Shown piece by piece: positions 1 through 5,283 of a DNA stretch of 6,475 nucleotides. The first letter of the stretch is position 1. Every line of letters starts with the position of its first letter. A program made the translations under genes and the position numbers. Under the pieces are notes generated by a model that ran no database searches, was not told where the DNA came from, and worked only from the letters and a program-made list of their open reading frames with translations. Source of the DNA: Spartobacteria bacterium (lineage in GTDB: Bacteria > Verrucomicrobiota > Verrucomicrobiia > Chthoniobacterales > Chthoniobacteraceae); NCBI GenBank assembly GCA_025355595.1, contig JANXZI010000358.1, positions 1-6,475 on the forward strand. The letters run 5' to 3'.

Positions 1-1
1 G

Positions 2-1141
2 AAGTTCGTCCTCGCGGAGGTCATGGAGATCGAGAAGCGCACGAACCACGACGTGATCGCGTTCCTTGAAAACGTCGCGAGCTACGCCGGCCCCGCGTGC
101 CGCTGGATGCACCAGGGCATGACGAGCAGCGATGTGCTCGATACCACGCTCGCCGTGCAGACCGCCGAGGCGTCCGACATTTTGCTGAAGGATCTCCGCG
201 AACTGCGCGAGGTGATCGCGAAGCGCGCGAAGGAATTCAAAATGACGCCGATGATCGGCCGCAGCCACGGCATCCACGCGGAGCCGATCACGTTCGGGCT
301 GAAGCTCGCGCTAATGCACGATGAATTCGGCCGCGCGCTGGAGCGGCTGGAGCAGGTGCAGCCGCGCATCCGCGTGGGCAAACTGAGCGGCGCAGTCGGC
401 ACGCACGCACACCTCGATCCGCACGTGGAGTCCAAGGTCTGCAAGCATCTCGGCCTCACGCCCGCGACGCTCGCGACGCAAGTCGTGCAGCGCGACCGGC
501 ACGCAGAATTCCACACCGTGCTCGCGCTCATCGCATCTTCCATCGATCGCTGGGCGACGGAGTTCCGGCACTTGCAACGCACCGAGGTGCTCGAGGTGGA
601 GGAGTATTTTTCCGCAGGGCAGAAGGGCAGCTCGGCGATGCCGCACAAGCGCAACCCAATCACTGGTGAGAAGCTCAGCGGCCTCGCGCGTCTCGTGCGC
701 AGCAATGCGGTCGCGGCGCTGGAAAACGTCGCGCTGTGGCACGAGCGCGACATTAGCCATTCGTCCGTCGAGCGCGTCATTTTCCCCGACTCGTGCATCC
801 TCGTGAATTACATGCTCACGCTCCTGCGTAAGCTCGTGGACCGGCTCATCGTGTATCCCGACAACATGAAGCGGAACCTCGAGATCACGCGCGGGCTCTA
901 CCATTCGCAGACGATCCTGCTGAAGCTCACCGAGCGCGGCCTCGAACGGAAGACCGCCTACGAAGCCGTACAGCGCGCCGCGATGAAAACGTGGCAGGGC
1001 GACAAGTCGCTGCTCGAAAATCTTGTCCTTGAAGACGAGATCACCGCGAAGATTCCGCCGGATGAAATCGCGAAGCTCTGCTCGCTGGAGCACCACTTCC
1101 GCTGGGTGGAGGACACCTTCCGCAGGCTCGGGCTGGCATAG
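2..1141 (+). CDS. purB: Adenylosuccinate lyase, 5'-truncated by window edge
   Basis: This enzyme of the fumarase/aspartase superfamily acts twice in purine synthesis: it splits SAICAR to AICAR plus fumarate, and adenylosuccinate to AMP plus fumarate. It works as a cytoplasmic homotetramer. The reading frame is open from base 2, so the true start lies upstream; 379 residues are visible against about 430 usual for bacterial PurB, so roughly 50 N-terminal residues are missing. The ATG at 23 is internal: the residues before it (KFVLAEV) continue the family pattern. Visible landmarks are the GMTSSD segment (about 115-132), the GRSHGIHAEP segment with conserved histidines (about 257-286), and the superfamily signature loop GSSAMPHKRNP (626-658), whose serine is the proposed catalytic base. 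The C-terminal helical region is complete and ends in TAG. The gene looks intact and ordinary. It is separated from the next gene by a repeat-bearing gap, so it need not be co-transcribed with it. Confidence 0.96.
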   Translation, partial: KFVLAEVMEIEKRTNHDVIAFLENVASYAGPACRWMHQGMTSSDVLDTTLAVQTAEASDILLKDLRELREVIAKRAKEFKMTPMIGRSHGIHAEPITFGLKLALMHDEFGRALERLEQVQPRIRVGKLSGAVGTHAHLDPHVESKVCKHLGLTPATLATQVVQRDRHAEFHTVLALIASSIDRWATEFRHLQRTEVLEVEEYFSAGQKGSSAMPHKRNPITGEKLSGLARLVRSNAVAALENVALWHERDISHSSVERVIFPDSCILVNYMLTLLRKLVDRLIVYPDNMKRNLEITRGLYHSQTILLKLTERGLERKTAYEAVQRAAMKTWQGDKSLLENLVLEDEITAKIPPDEIAKLCSLEHHFRWVEDTFRRLGLA

Positions 1142-1165
1142 CCGCGCCGACGGGCGAGTGCCTTT

Positions 1166-1232
1166 CCGGGTGGAGCACGCGACTCGCGTGCAGGTTCCGG
1201 CGACCCGCCGGAAACATCCCGTGGCGCACGAG
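1166..1232 (+). repeat. REP-like two-hairpin repeat, copy 1
   Basis: The first 26 bases (1166-1191) are identical to the reverse complement of 1329-1354. Inside that module GGAG is followed by a palindrome (1175-1191: GCACGCG, loop ACT, CGCGTGC). A second hairpin follows: TTCCGGCG (1195-1202), loop ACC, CGCCGGAA (1206-1213). A tail CCCGTGGCGCACGAG (1218-1232) resembles the tail of copy 2 at 10 of 15 positions. A GGAG or GTAG tetranucleotide next to a palindrome is a known mark of REP elements mobilised by RAYT (TnpA-REP) transposases; assigning this repeat to that class is inference. It starts 25 bases after the purB stop and may also serve as a transcript 3'-end structure, although no T-run follows. 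Confidence 0.75.
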
Positions 1233-1288
1233 CGAACACGGAGGATATTCAGAATTGTGCGTCTTCAAATCTGATCGCCGCCCACCAA
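1233..1288. other. Spacer between the inverted repeat copies
   Basis: This stretch is somewhat richer in A and T than its surroundings and has no convincing open frame. A GGAGG at 1240-1244 is followed by no start codon at a suitable distance. If the doublet folds as single-stranded nucleic acid, this stretch is the loop between the two arms. I see no promoter or RNA gene in it. Confidence 0.4.
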
Positions 1289-1354
1289 CCCACGCGTCTC
1301 GGGTGTCTGCGGCCAGTGGCCGCAGACCGCACGCGAGTCGCGTGCTCCACCCGG
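1289..1354 (-). repeat. REP-like two-hairpin repeat, copy 2 (inverted)
   Basis: This is the inverted partner of 1166-1232. Read on the minus strand it begins with the same 26-base module (1354 down to 1329, no mismatch). Then comes a hairpin with a 10-bp stem, GTCTGCGGCC against GGCCGCAGAC, and the loop ACT (1305-1327 on the + strand, where the pairing is with loop AGT). It ends with the tail CCCGAGACGCGTGGG (1303 down to 1289). The second hairpin has no sequence similarity to that of copy 1, yet stem form, loop size and position match, and the two units are 66 and 67 bases long. Two head-to-head copies around a 56-base spacer resemble a REPIN, the mobile doublet form of REP elements. Confidence 0.75.
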
Positions 1355-1423
1355 GAGGCCGCTCCGTTCGCCCGTGTGTTTTCATTTTTTCCCGCTCGCC
1401 GTCGCGCGGCGTAAATCCGCACA

Positions 1424-3157
1424 GTGAACGCGATGCGCACGGTTGCCCGAGTCTTTGCCTACCTGCGCCGCCATCCGGGAATGGCGGCGGGCACGATGCT
1501 GTGCGCAATTCTCTCGACGCTGATGGTGACCGTTTTTCCGAAGGTCACGCAGCTTGTTGTGAACGACATCCGCGGCGGTCGCGGCGACCGGCTGTGGTGG
1601 CTCGTCGGCATCGGGGCGGCGGCGTTTTTTGTGCGCGATGCGTTCAATGCGCTGCGGATCATCCTGAATAACACCTTCGAGCAACGCGTGATTTTTGATT
1701 TGCGCAGCGATCTGTATTCGCACATCCAGCGCCTCCCACTCCGGTGGTTCGATGATCGCGCGACGGGCGACATCATGACCCGGCTGCTTGAGGATGTGAC
1801 GGCGGTGGAGCGGATGCTGATTGACGGCATCGAGCAGGGTGCGGTCGCCGTGCTGCAGATCATCATCGTGGGCGCGATGCTCTTTCACTACCACGCGAAG
1901 CTCGCGTGGCTCGCGCTGATTCCGATCCCGTTTCTCGCCGTGGGCGCGCTCTGGTACACGCTCACCGCGCCGAAGCGATACCGCGTGCAGCGCAAGGCGG
2001 CGTCGGCGATGAATGCGCTGCTGCACGACAACCTCGCGGGCATCCGGCAGATCAAAACTTTTGTGCGCGAGGAGGAGGAGCACGCGCGGTTCAACGACGT
2101 GAGCGGCAAGTCGCGCGATGCGTCGCTGGGCATCATGCACGTCTGGGCGCTCTACAATCCTTCGATGACATTTCTCGCCGCCGTCGGCTCGGTGCTCGTG
2201 CTCGGCTTCGGCGGGCAGGAGGTCGTCGCGGGAAGATTGGGCTTCGGCGAATTCACCGCGTTCCTGCTGCTCGTCGGTTTTCTCTACGACCCGATCGGGA
2301 AATTGCATTCGCTGAATCAACTCGTGCAGTCGGGCCGCGCGGCGGGCGAGCGCATCCTCGAAATCCTCGATGAAAAACCCGAGGCCGACGAGGCGGAGCA
2401 CGCACCGGCGATCAGCGTGCGCGGCGATGTGGAATTCGAGGACGTGAGCTTTTCCTACAGCGAGGAACTGCCGACGCTGCGGCACATTTCGCTGCGCGCA
2501 AAACCGGGCGAGACCATCGCGCTCGTCGGCCCGACGGGCGCGGGCAAGAGCACGCTTGTAAATCTCATCACGCGATTTTACGAATACGACGACGGCGAGA
2601 TTCGCATTGATGGCACGCCGCTGCGCGACCTCCCGCGCGCTGTGCTGCGCACTGCGGTGGGCATGGTCACGCAGGAGAGTTTTCTTTTCAACGGCACCGT
2701 GCGTGACAACCTCCGCCTCGGACTGCCCACGGCGAGCGACGAGCGGATGTGGCAGGCGCTCGCGGATGCAAATGCGAAGGCATTCATCGAGCGAATGCCG
2801 GGAGGCCTCGACACGATCGTCGGTGAGCGAGGCGTGAAGCTCAGCGTCGGCGAGAAGCAGCGCGTCTCCATCGCACGCGCGTTGTTGAAGGACCCGCCGA
2901 TCCTCGTGCTCGACGAGGCGACGGCAAGCGTGGACACGGAAACCGAGCGACTCATCCAGCAGGCCCTCGATCGGCTCATGGAAAAACGCACGTCATTCGT
3001 GATCGCGCACCGGCTCTCGACGGTGCGTCACGCGGACTTGATCCTCGTGCTGGAGCGTGGCCGCATCGTCGAGCGAGGCACACACGACGATCTGCTCGCG
3101 AGCGGCGGAGTGTATGCGCGGCTGAGCGCGGGGAGTTTTCTGGCGGAAAAAAAGTAG
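1424..3157 (+). CDS. ABC exporter, fused transmembrane and ATPase domains (MsbA/ABCB-like half-transporter)
   Basis: A half-transporter of 577 residues, the usual size for bacterial type IV (MsbA/LmrA-like) ABC exporters, which work as dimers in the inner membrane and export lipids, drugs or peptides using ATP. Residues about 1-300 form the membrane domain with hydrophobic spans near 20-40, 57-70, 140-180 and 245-290. The ATPase domain follows: A-loop Tyr345, Walker A GPTGAGKST (369-377), Q-loop Gln417, signature LSVGEKQ (473-479), Walker B ILVLDE (493-498), D-loop SVD (502-504), switch His529. The signature departs from LSGGQ, a variation seen in functional exporters. The start is GTG at 1424; an in-frame ATG at 1433 is equally plausible because neither has a clear ribosome binding site. 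The gene stands alone between two long gaps, so context gives no substrate. The substrate cannot be told from the sequence. Confidence 0.93.
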   Translation: MNAMRTVARVFAYLRRHPGMAAGTMLCAILSTLMVTVFPKVTQLVVNDIRGGRGDRLWWLVGIGAAAFFVRDAFNALRIILNNTFEQRVIFDLRSDLYSHIQRLPLRWFDDRATGDIMTRLLEDVTAVERMLIDGIEQGAVAVLQIIIVGAMLFHYHAKLAWLALIPIPFLAVGALWYTLTAPKRYRVQRKAASAMNALLHDNLAGIRQIKTFVREEEEHARFNDVSGKSRDASLGIMHVWALYNPSMTFLAAVGSVLVLGFGGQEVVAGRLGFGEFTAFLLLVGFLYDPIGKLHSLNQLVQSGRAAGERILEILDEKPEADEAEHAPAISVRGDVEFEDVSFSYSEELPTLRHISLRAKPGETIALVGPTGAGKSTLVNLITRFYEYDDGEIRIDGTPLRDLPRAVLRTAVGMVTQESFLFNGTVRDNLRLGLPTASDERMWQALADANAKAFIERMPGGLDTIVGERGVKLSVGEKQRVSIARALLKDPPILVLDEATASVDTETERLIQQALDRLMEKRTSFVIAHRLSTVRHADLILVLERGRIVERGTHDDLLASGGVYARLSAGSFLAEKK

Positions 3158-3163
3158 GCGGGG

Positions 3164-3281
3164 TTTTCCAACCTCGCGCAGGAGGATCGGCGCACGCGGC
3201 GGGATGGCGCGAGATGATCGGTGTGACCTCGGATGCCGCTCCCAAACGGCTCGCTGCGCTCGCCCGCGTGGGGTTGGAAAA
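3164..3281. repeat. Pair of 10-bp inverted repeats spanning 118 bp
   Basis: TTTTCCAACC at 3164-3173 is exactly complementary to GGTTGGAAAA at 3272-3281. Both arms are followed inward by a CGCG-containing stretch, but out of register by a few bases. The interior (3174-3271) is GC-rich with no credible gene. It begins 7 bases after the ABC transporter stop. This could be a degenerate MITE-like insertion, an extended transcript-end structure, or chance; I see no target-site duplication. Confidence 0.4.
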
Positions 3282-3291
3282 TGGCGCCGAC

Positions 3292-3326
3292 CTTCCGGGC
3301 GCCTCCGCTTGGGGGCACTCCCGAAG
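3292..3326 (+). terminator. Possible stem-loop between the ABC gene and mraZ
   Basis: An imperfect stem pairs CTTC (3292-3295), GGG (3297-3299) and GCCTCC (3301-3306) with GGGGGC (3311-3316), CCC (3320-3322) and GAAG (3323-3326) around the loop GCTT, with one G-T pair, a bulged C and a small internal loop. No T-run follows, so it is not a standard intrinsic terminator. Its position between the ABC gene and the dcw promoter region is what suggests a transcript-end role. Confidence 0.3.
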
Positions 3327-3378
3327 CTGGACCCGATCCAAAATAATCCTTCGGAGTGCTGAGGATTGGCATTGACTG

Positions 3379-3418
3379 TTTGGGACGATTTGGGTGGATT
3401 TGGGCTGTTATGGGAAAG
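3379..3418 (+). promoter_or_regulatory. Putative MraZ operator: four TGGG boxes, 10-base period
   Basis: TGGG occurs at 3381, 3391, 3401 and 3411, an exact 10-base period. The ten-base units are TTTGGGACGA, TTTGGGTGGA, TTTGGGCTGT and TATGGGAAAG. MraZ proteins are known to bind upstream of their own gene at direct repeats of about five bases (TGGGN) separated by five bases, one box per helical turn, and to repress the dcw operon. The last box ends 41 bases before the mraZ start. A TTGACT resembling a -35 element lies just upstream at 3372-3377, so bound MraZ would cover the promoter; the matching -10 is weak (TGGATT at 3395-3400 gives a 17-base spacing). The boxes are read directly; their binding by this MraZ is inference. 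Confidence 0.85.
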
Positions 3419-3426
3419 CAGCCCAA
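3400..3426 (+). promoter_or_regulatory. 8-bp dyad in the mraZ leader overlapping boxes 3 and 4
   Basis: TTGGGCTG (3400-3407) pairs with CAGCCCAA (3419-3426) around an 11-base interval that contains the fourth TGGG box. In RNA it would form a hairpin about 30 bases before the mraZ start; in DNA it is a dyad inside the operator. No function can be assigned from sequence alone. Confidence 0.4.
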
Positions 3427-3455
3427 TGCCGAACCCTAACCACCACTAACACCCG

Positions 3456-3938
3456 ATGACCGCTGCCGCGTCCCAACTGCCGATGTTCACCGGCGAGCAT
3501 CCCCGCTCGCTGGACTCGGCCCTGCGCGTCAGTCTGCCAAAGGATTGGCGGAGCCTGCAGATCACGGAATTCTACCTGATCTCGGGCTCCGCCGAATCCT
3601 ATATCAAAGTGATGACGCGCTCGAATTACGAGAGCAAAGTCGCGGAAATCATGGGCGACAATTCGCTCACCCGCGAACAGCGGAACGCACACCTGCGCAA
3701 CCTCGGATCACAGTGCCAGAAGGTGACGTTGGACTCCTCCGGGCGGCTCACGGTGCCGGCGGATCTCGGCGAGGAAATCGAAGTAAGCGCAGACGAGCCC
3801 AGCGTGGTTTTCGTCGGCGCGATCACGGACTTCGAAATTTGGCGGCCCGAGACGTTCAAGGACTGGAAGAAAAGGCAGAAGTCGCCGAAGACACAGGGCA
3901 AGGCGCATCTGGATGTGAAGAAATTCCTTGGGGTATGA
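3456..3938 (+). CDS. mraZ: MraZ, transcriptional regulator of the dcw cluster
   Basis: MraZ is a DNA-binding protein with two tandem AbrB-like (SpoVT-AbrB fold) half-domains. It assembles into rings and represses the division and cell wall operon that it heads. The 160-residue product is slightly longer than the usual 140-155. Half-domain 1 shows LDSALRVSLP (residues 19-28) and half-domain 2 LDSSGRLTVP (92-101); each keeps the D-x-x-x-R DNA-contact pattern, but the first lacks the usual glycine before the arginine. The ending VVFVGAITDFEIW (117-129) fits the family's core strand, and a lysine-rich tail follows. No Shine-Dalgarno sequence precedes the ATG; the start was chosen because MFTGEHPRSLD must be included and no better codon lies near. 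Four TGGG boxes upstream support autoregulation, and rsmH follows directly. Confidence 0.93.
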   Translation: MTAAASQLPMFTGEHPRSLDSALRVSLPKDWRSLQITEFYLISGSAESYIKVMTRSNYESKVAEIMGDNSLTREQRNAHLRNLGSQCQKVTLDSSGRLTVPADLGEEIEVSADEPSVVFVGAITDFEIWRPETFKDWKKRQKSPKTQGKAHLDVKKFLGV

Positions 3939-3975
3939 TTGATTATCTTTCCAGCGCCGAAATCGCATTTGACCC

Positions 3976-3980
3976 GGAGG
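3976..3980 (+). promoter_or_regulatory. Ribosome binding site deciding the rsmH start
   Basis: GGAGG lies 8 bases before the ATG at 3989. It is among the best Shine-Dalgarno matches in the window. It favours 3989 over the ATG at 3935, which overlaps the mraZ stop as ATGA and would add 18 residues absent from typical RsmH proteins. Confidence 0.75.
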
Positions 3981-3988
3981 AATTCGCC

Positions 3989-4936
3989 ATGTCTGCCGAT
4001 CCACTTTCGTCCGGATATCATCAGCCCGTGATGCTGAATGAATGCATCGCCCAACTGCTCCCCGCAGCGGGAAAAATCTTTTTTGAAGGCACGCTCGGCG
4101 GCGGCGGACACACCCGCGCGCTGCTTGATGCAGGTGCGAACGTCATCGCGACCGATCAGGATCCCGCGGCAATCGCCGAGGCCGGAGAAAAGCTCGCGGG
4201 CTACGGCACGCGGCTGATCCTGCGGCGGGCGAATTTCTCCGAGGTGAGCCGCATTCTCGCAGATCTGCGCATCACGTCACTCGATGGCGCGCTGTTCGAC
4301 CTCGGTGTGAGTTCGCATCAGTTCGACACGCCAGAGCGCGGCTTCTCGCTTCAGCACGATGGCGATCTCGATATGCGCATGGCGCCCGACGCGCCGCAGA
4401 GCGCGGCGGATCTCGTGAACACCGCGAGCGAGGAGGAACTCACGCGCATTTTCCGCGACTACGGCGATGAGCCTGCCGCGCGGCGCATCGCTTCGCGCAT
4501 CATTCGCGAGCGCACGCGCACACCGATCACCCGCACACTGCAATTCGCCGATCTCGTCGCCAGCGTGGTGCCGCGCAAAGGCCGCACGCACCCCGCCACA
4601 CGCGTCTTCATGGCGCTGCGCATGGCCGTGAACCGCGAACTCGAAGTGCTCACCACGATGCTCACCGAGGTGACCAGGCACCTCGCGCCCGGCGGTCGCC
4701 TCGCCGTGATCAGCTTTCACAGCGGCGAGGATCGCATCGTGAAAAATTTCATGCGGGAGCGCTCCACCGAATGGCTCGACCGGCCCGAGTGGCCCGCGCC
4801 GCGCCGCAATCCCGATCACCTTTTCCGCCTGCTCACCACCCGCCCGCTCGTCGCCTCCGCAGACGAGCAGAAAGACAACCCGAGGGCGAGGTCGGCAAAA
4901 CTCCGGGTTGCCGAACGTCTGATCCATGGCCGCTAA
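3989..4936 (+). CDS. rsmH: 16S rRNA (cytosine-1402-N4)-methyltransferase RsmH (MraW)
   Basis: RsmH uses S-adenosylmethionine to methylate N4 of C1402 in the decoding centre of 16S rRNA. The start at 3989 gives 315 residues, matching about 310 in the family. The SAM-binding loop is FFEGTLGGGGHT (31-42), with Glu where Asp is usual; the ribose-contact acidic residue is in ATDQDP (54-59). Further family blocks are FDLGVSS (103-109), RGFS and LDMRM (117-131), HPATRVFMALRMAVNREL (201-218), ISFHSGEDRIVKNF (241-254, where FHSLEDR is usual) and the C-terminal NPRARSAKLRVAER (297-310). The gene follows mraZ by 50 bases and its last 11 bases overlap the next gene, as usual in dcw operons. The gene looks intact; the FHSG replacement is unusual but lies at a position I would not call essential. 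Confidence 0.95.
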   Translation: MSADPLSSGYHQPVMLNECIAQLLPAAGKIFFEGTLGGGGHTRALLDAGANVIATDQDPAAIAEAGEKLAGYGTRLILRRANFSEVSRILADLRITSLDGALFDLGVSSHQFDTPERGFSLQHDGDLDMRMAPDAPQSAADLVNTASEEELTRIFRDYGDEPAARRIASRIIRERTRTPITRTLQFADLVASVVPRKGRTHPATRVFMALRMAVNRELEVLTTMLTEVTRHLAPGGRLAVISFHSGEDRIVKNFMRERSTEWLDRPEWPAPRRNPDHLFRLLTTRPLVASADEQKDNPRARSAKLRVAERLIHGR

Positions 4937-5282
4937 CCAACGCAAATACGCGCAAGCCGTCCCGATCGCCTACATCTGCATCTTCGTGGCCGTCCTCATC
5001 TGCGCGGCGACATTCGGCATCCGAGTGCTGATGCTCAAGCAGCAGCTCAAGCAGGGCGGCGAGCAACTTGCGGCGATGCGAAAGCACATTAACGCGGCGA
5101 ACATTAGCAACGAGTCGCTCCGGACGAAGAAGGAGCAGCTCACCTCGATCACCGCGCTGAAAAAGGCCATCGCGGACGGCGTGATCAAACTCAAACCGAT
5201 CGAGGATTCCTTCGTCGTGAATGTCCCCGCCACGCGTGTGGCCGTGACGAGCGCGACGTCGTCCGCGGAGGAGGGACGTTGA
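4926..5282 (+). CDS. ftsL: FtsL-like bitopic division protein
   Basis: A 118-residue protein with the FtsL layout: a short basic cytoplasmic start (residues 1-11), one membrane span (about 12-34, rich in I, V, A, F), then a charged, Gln- and Lys-rich stretch (about 35-80) with heptad-like spacing expected to form a coiled coil, and a short tail. FtsL proteins join FtsB and FtsQ and activate FtsW and FtsI at the septum. Their sequences are hardly conserved, so the call rests on topology, size and position between rsmH and the penicillin-binding protein gene. The ATG lies inside the end of rsmH (ATGGCCGCTAA, 11-base overlap) with no clear Shine-Dalgarno, suggesting translational coupling. An unrelated single-span protein in the same slot cannot be excluded. 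Confidence 0.75.
   Translation: MAANQRKYAQAVPIAYICIFVAVLICAATFGIRVLMLKQQLKQGGEQLAAMRKHINAANISNESLRTKKEQLTSITALKKAIADGVIKLKPIEDSFVVNVPATRVAVTSATSSAEEGR
5267..5275 (+). promoter_or_regulatory. Ribosome binding site of the penicillin-binding protein gene
   Basis: GGAGGAGGG within the end of ftsL lies 8 bases before the ATG at 5284. It supports that start and efficient translation, even though the ftsL stop codon ends only one base before the ATG. Confidence 0.7.
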
Positions 5283-5283
5283 G

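Noticed and set aside
1166..1354. CRISPR array
   Set aside because: Only two copies are present and they are inverted, with palindromic structure and a single spacer, unlike direct CRISPR repeats.
1255..1671. Plus-strand open frame across the repeat region and the ABC gene start
   Set aside because: It runs through the hairpin repeat and then out of frame within the ABC gene; it is Arg- and Pro-rich without a family match.
1382..2485. Long minus-strand open frame (367 codons) opposite the ABC exporter
   Set aside because: The plus-strand frame has every ABC motif; the opposite frame is rich in Arg, His and Ala, as expected of a shadow in GC-rich coding DNA, and shows no family motif.
3410..3439. 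Nine-codon frame upstream of mraZ
   Set aside because: It starts within the fourth TGGG box, has no ribosome binding site and no sign of being a leader peptide.
3545..3988. Upstream extension of the rsmH frame inside mraZ
   Set aside because: The frame is open by chance across mraZ; the extension is Arg-rich and unlike RsmH, and a good ribosome binding site marks the start at 3989.
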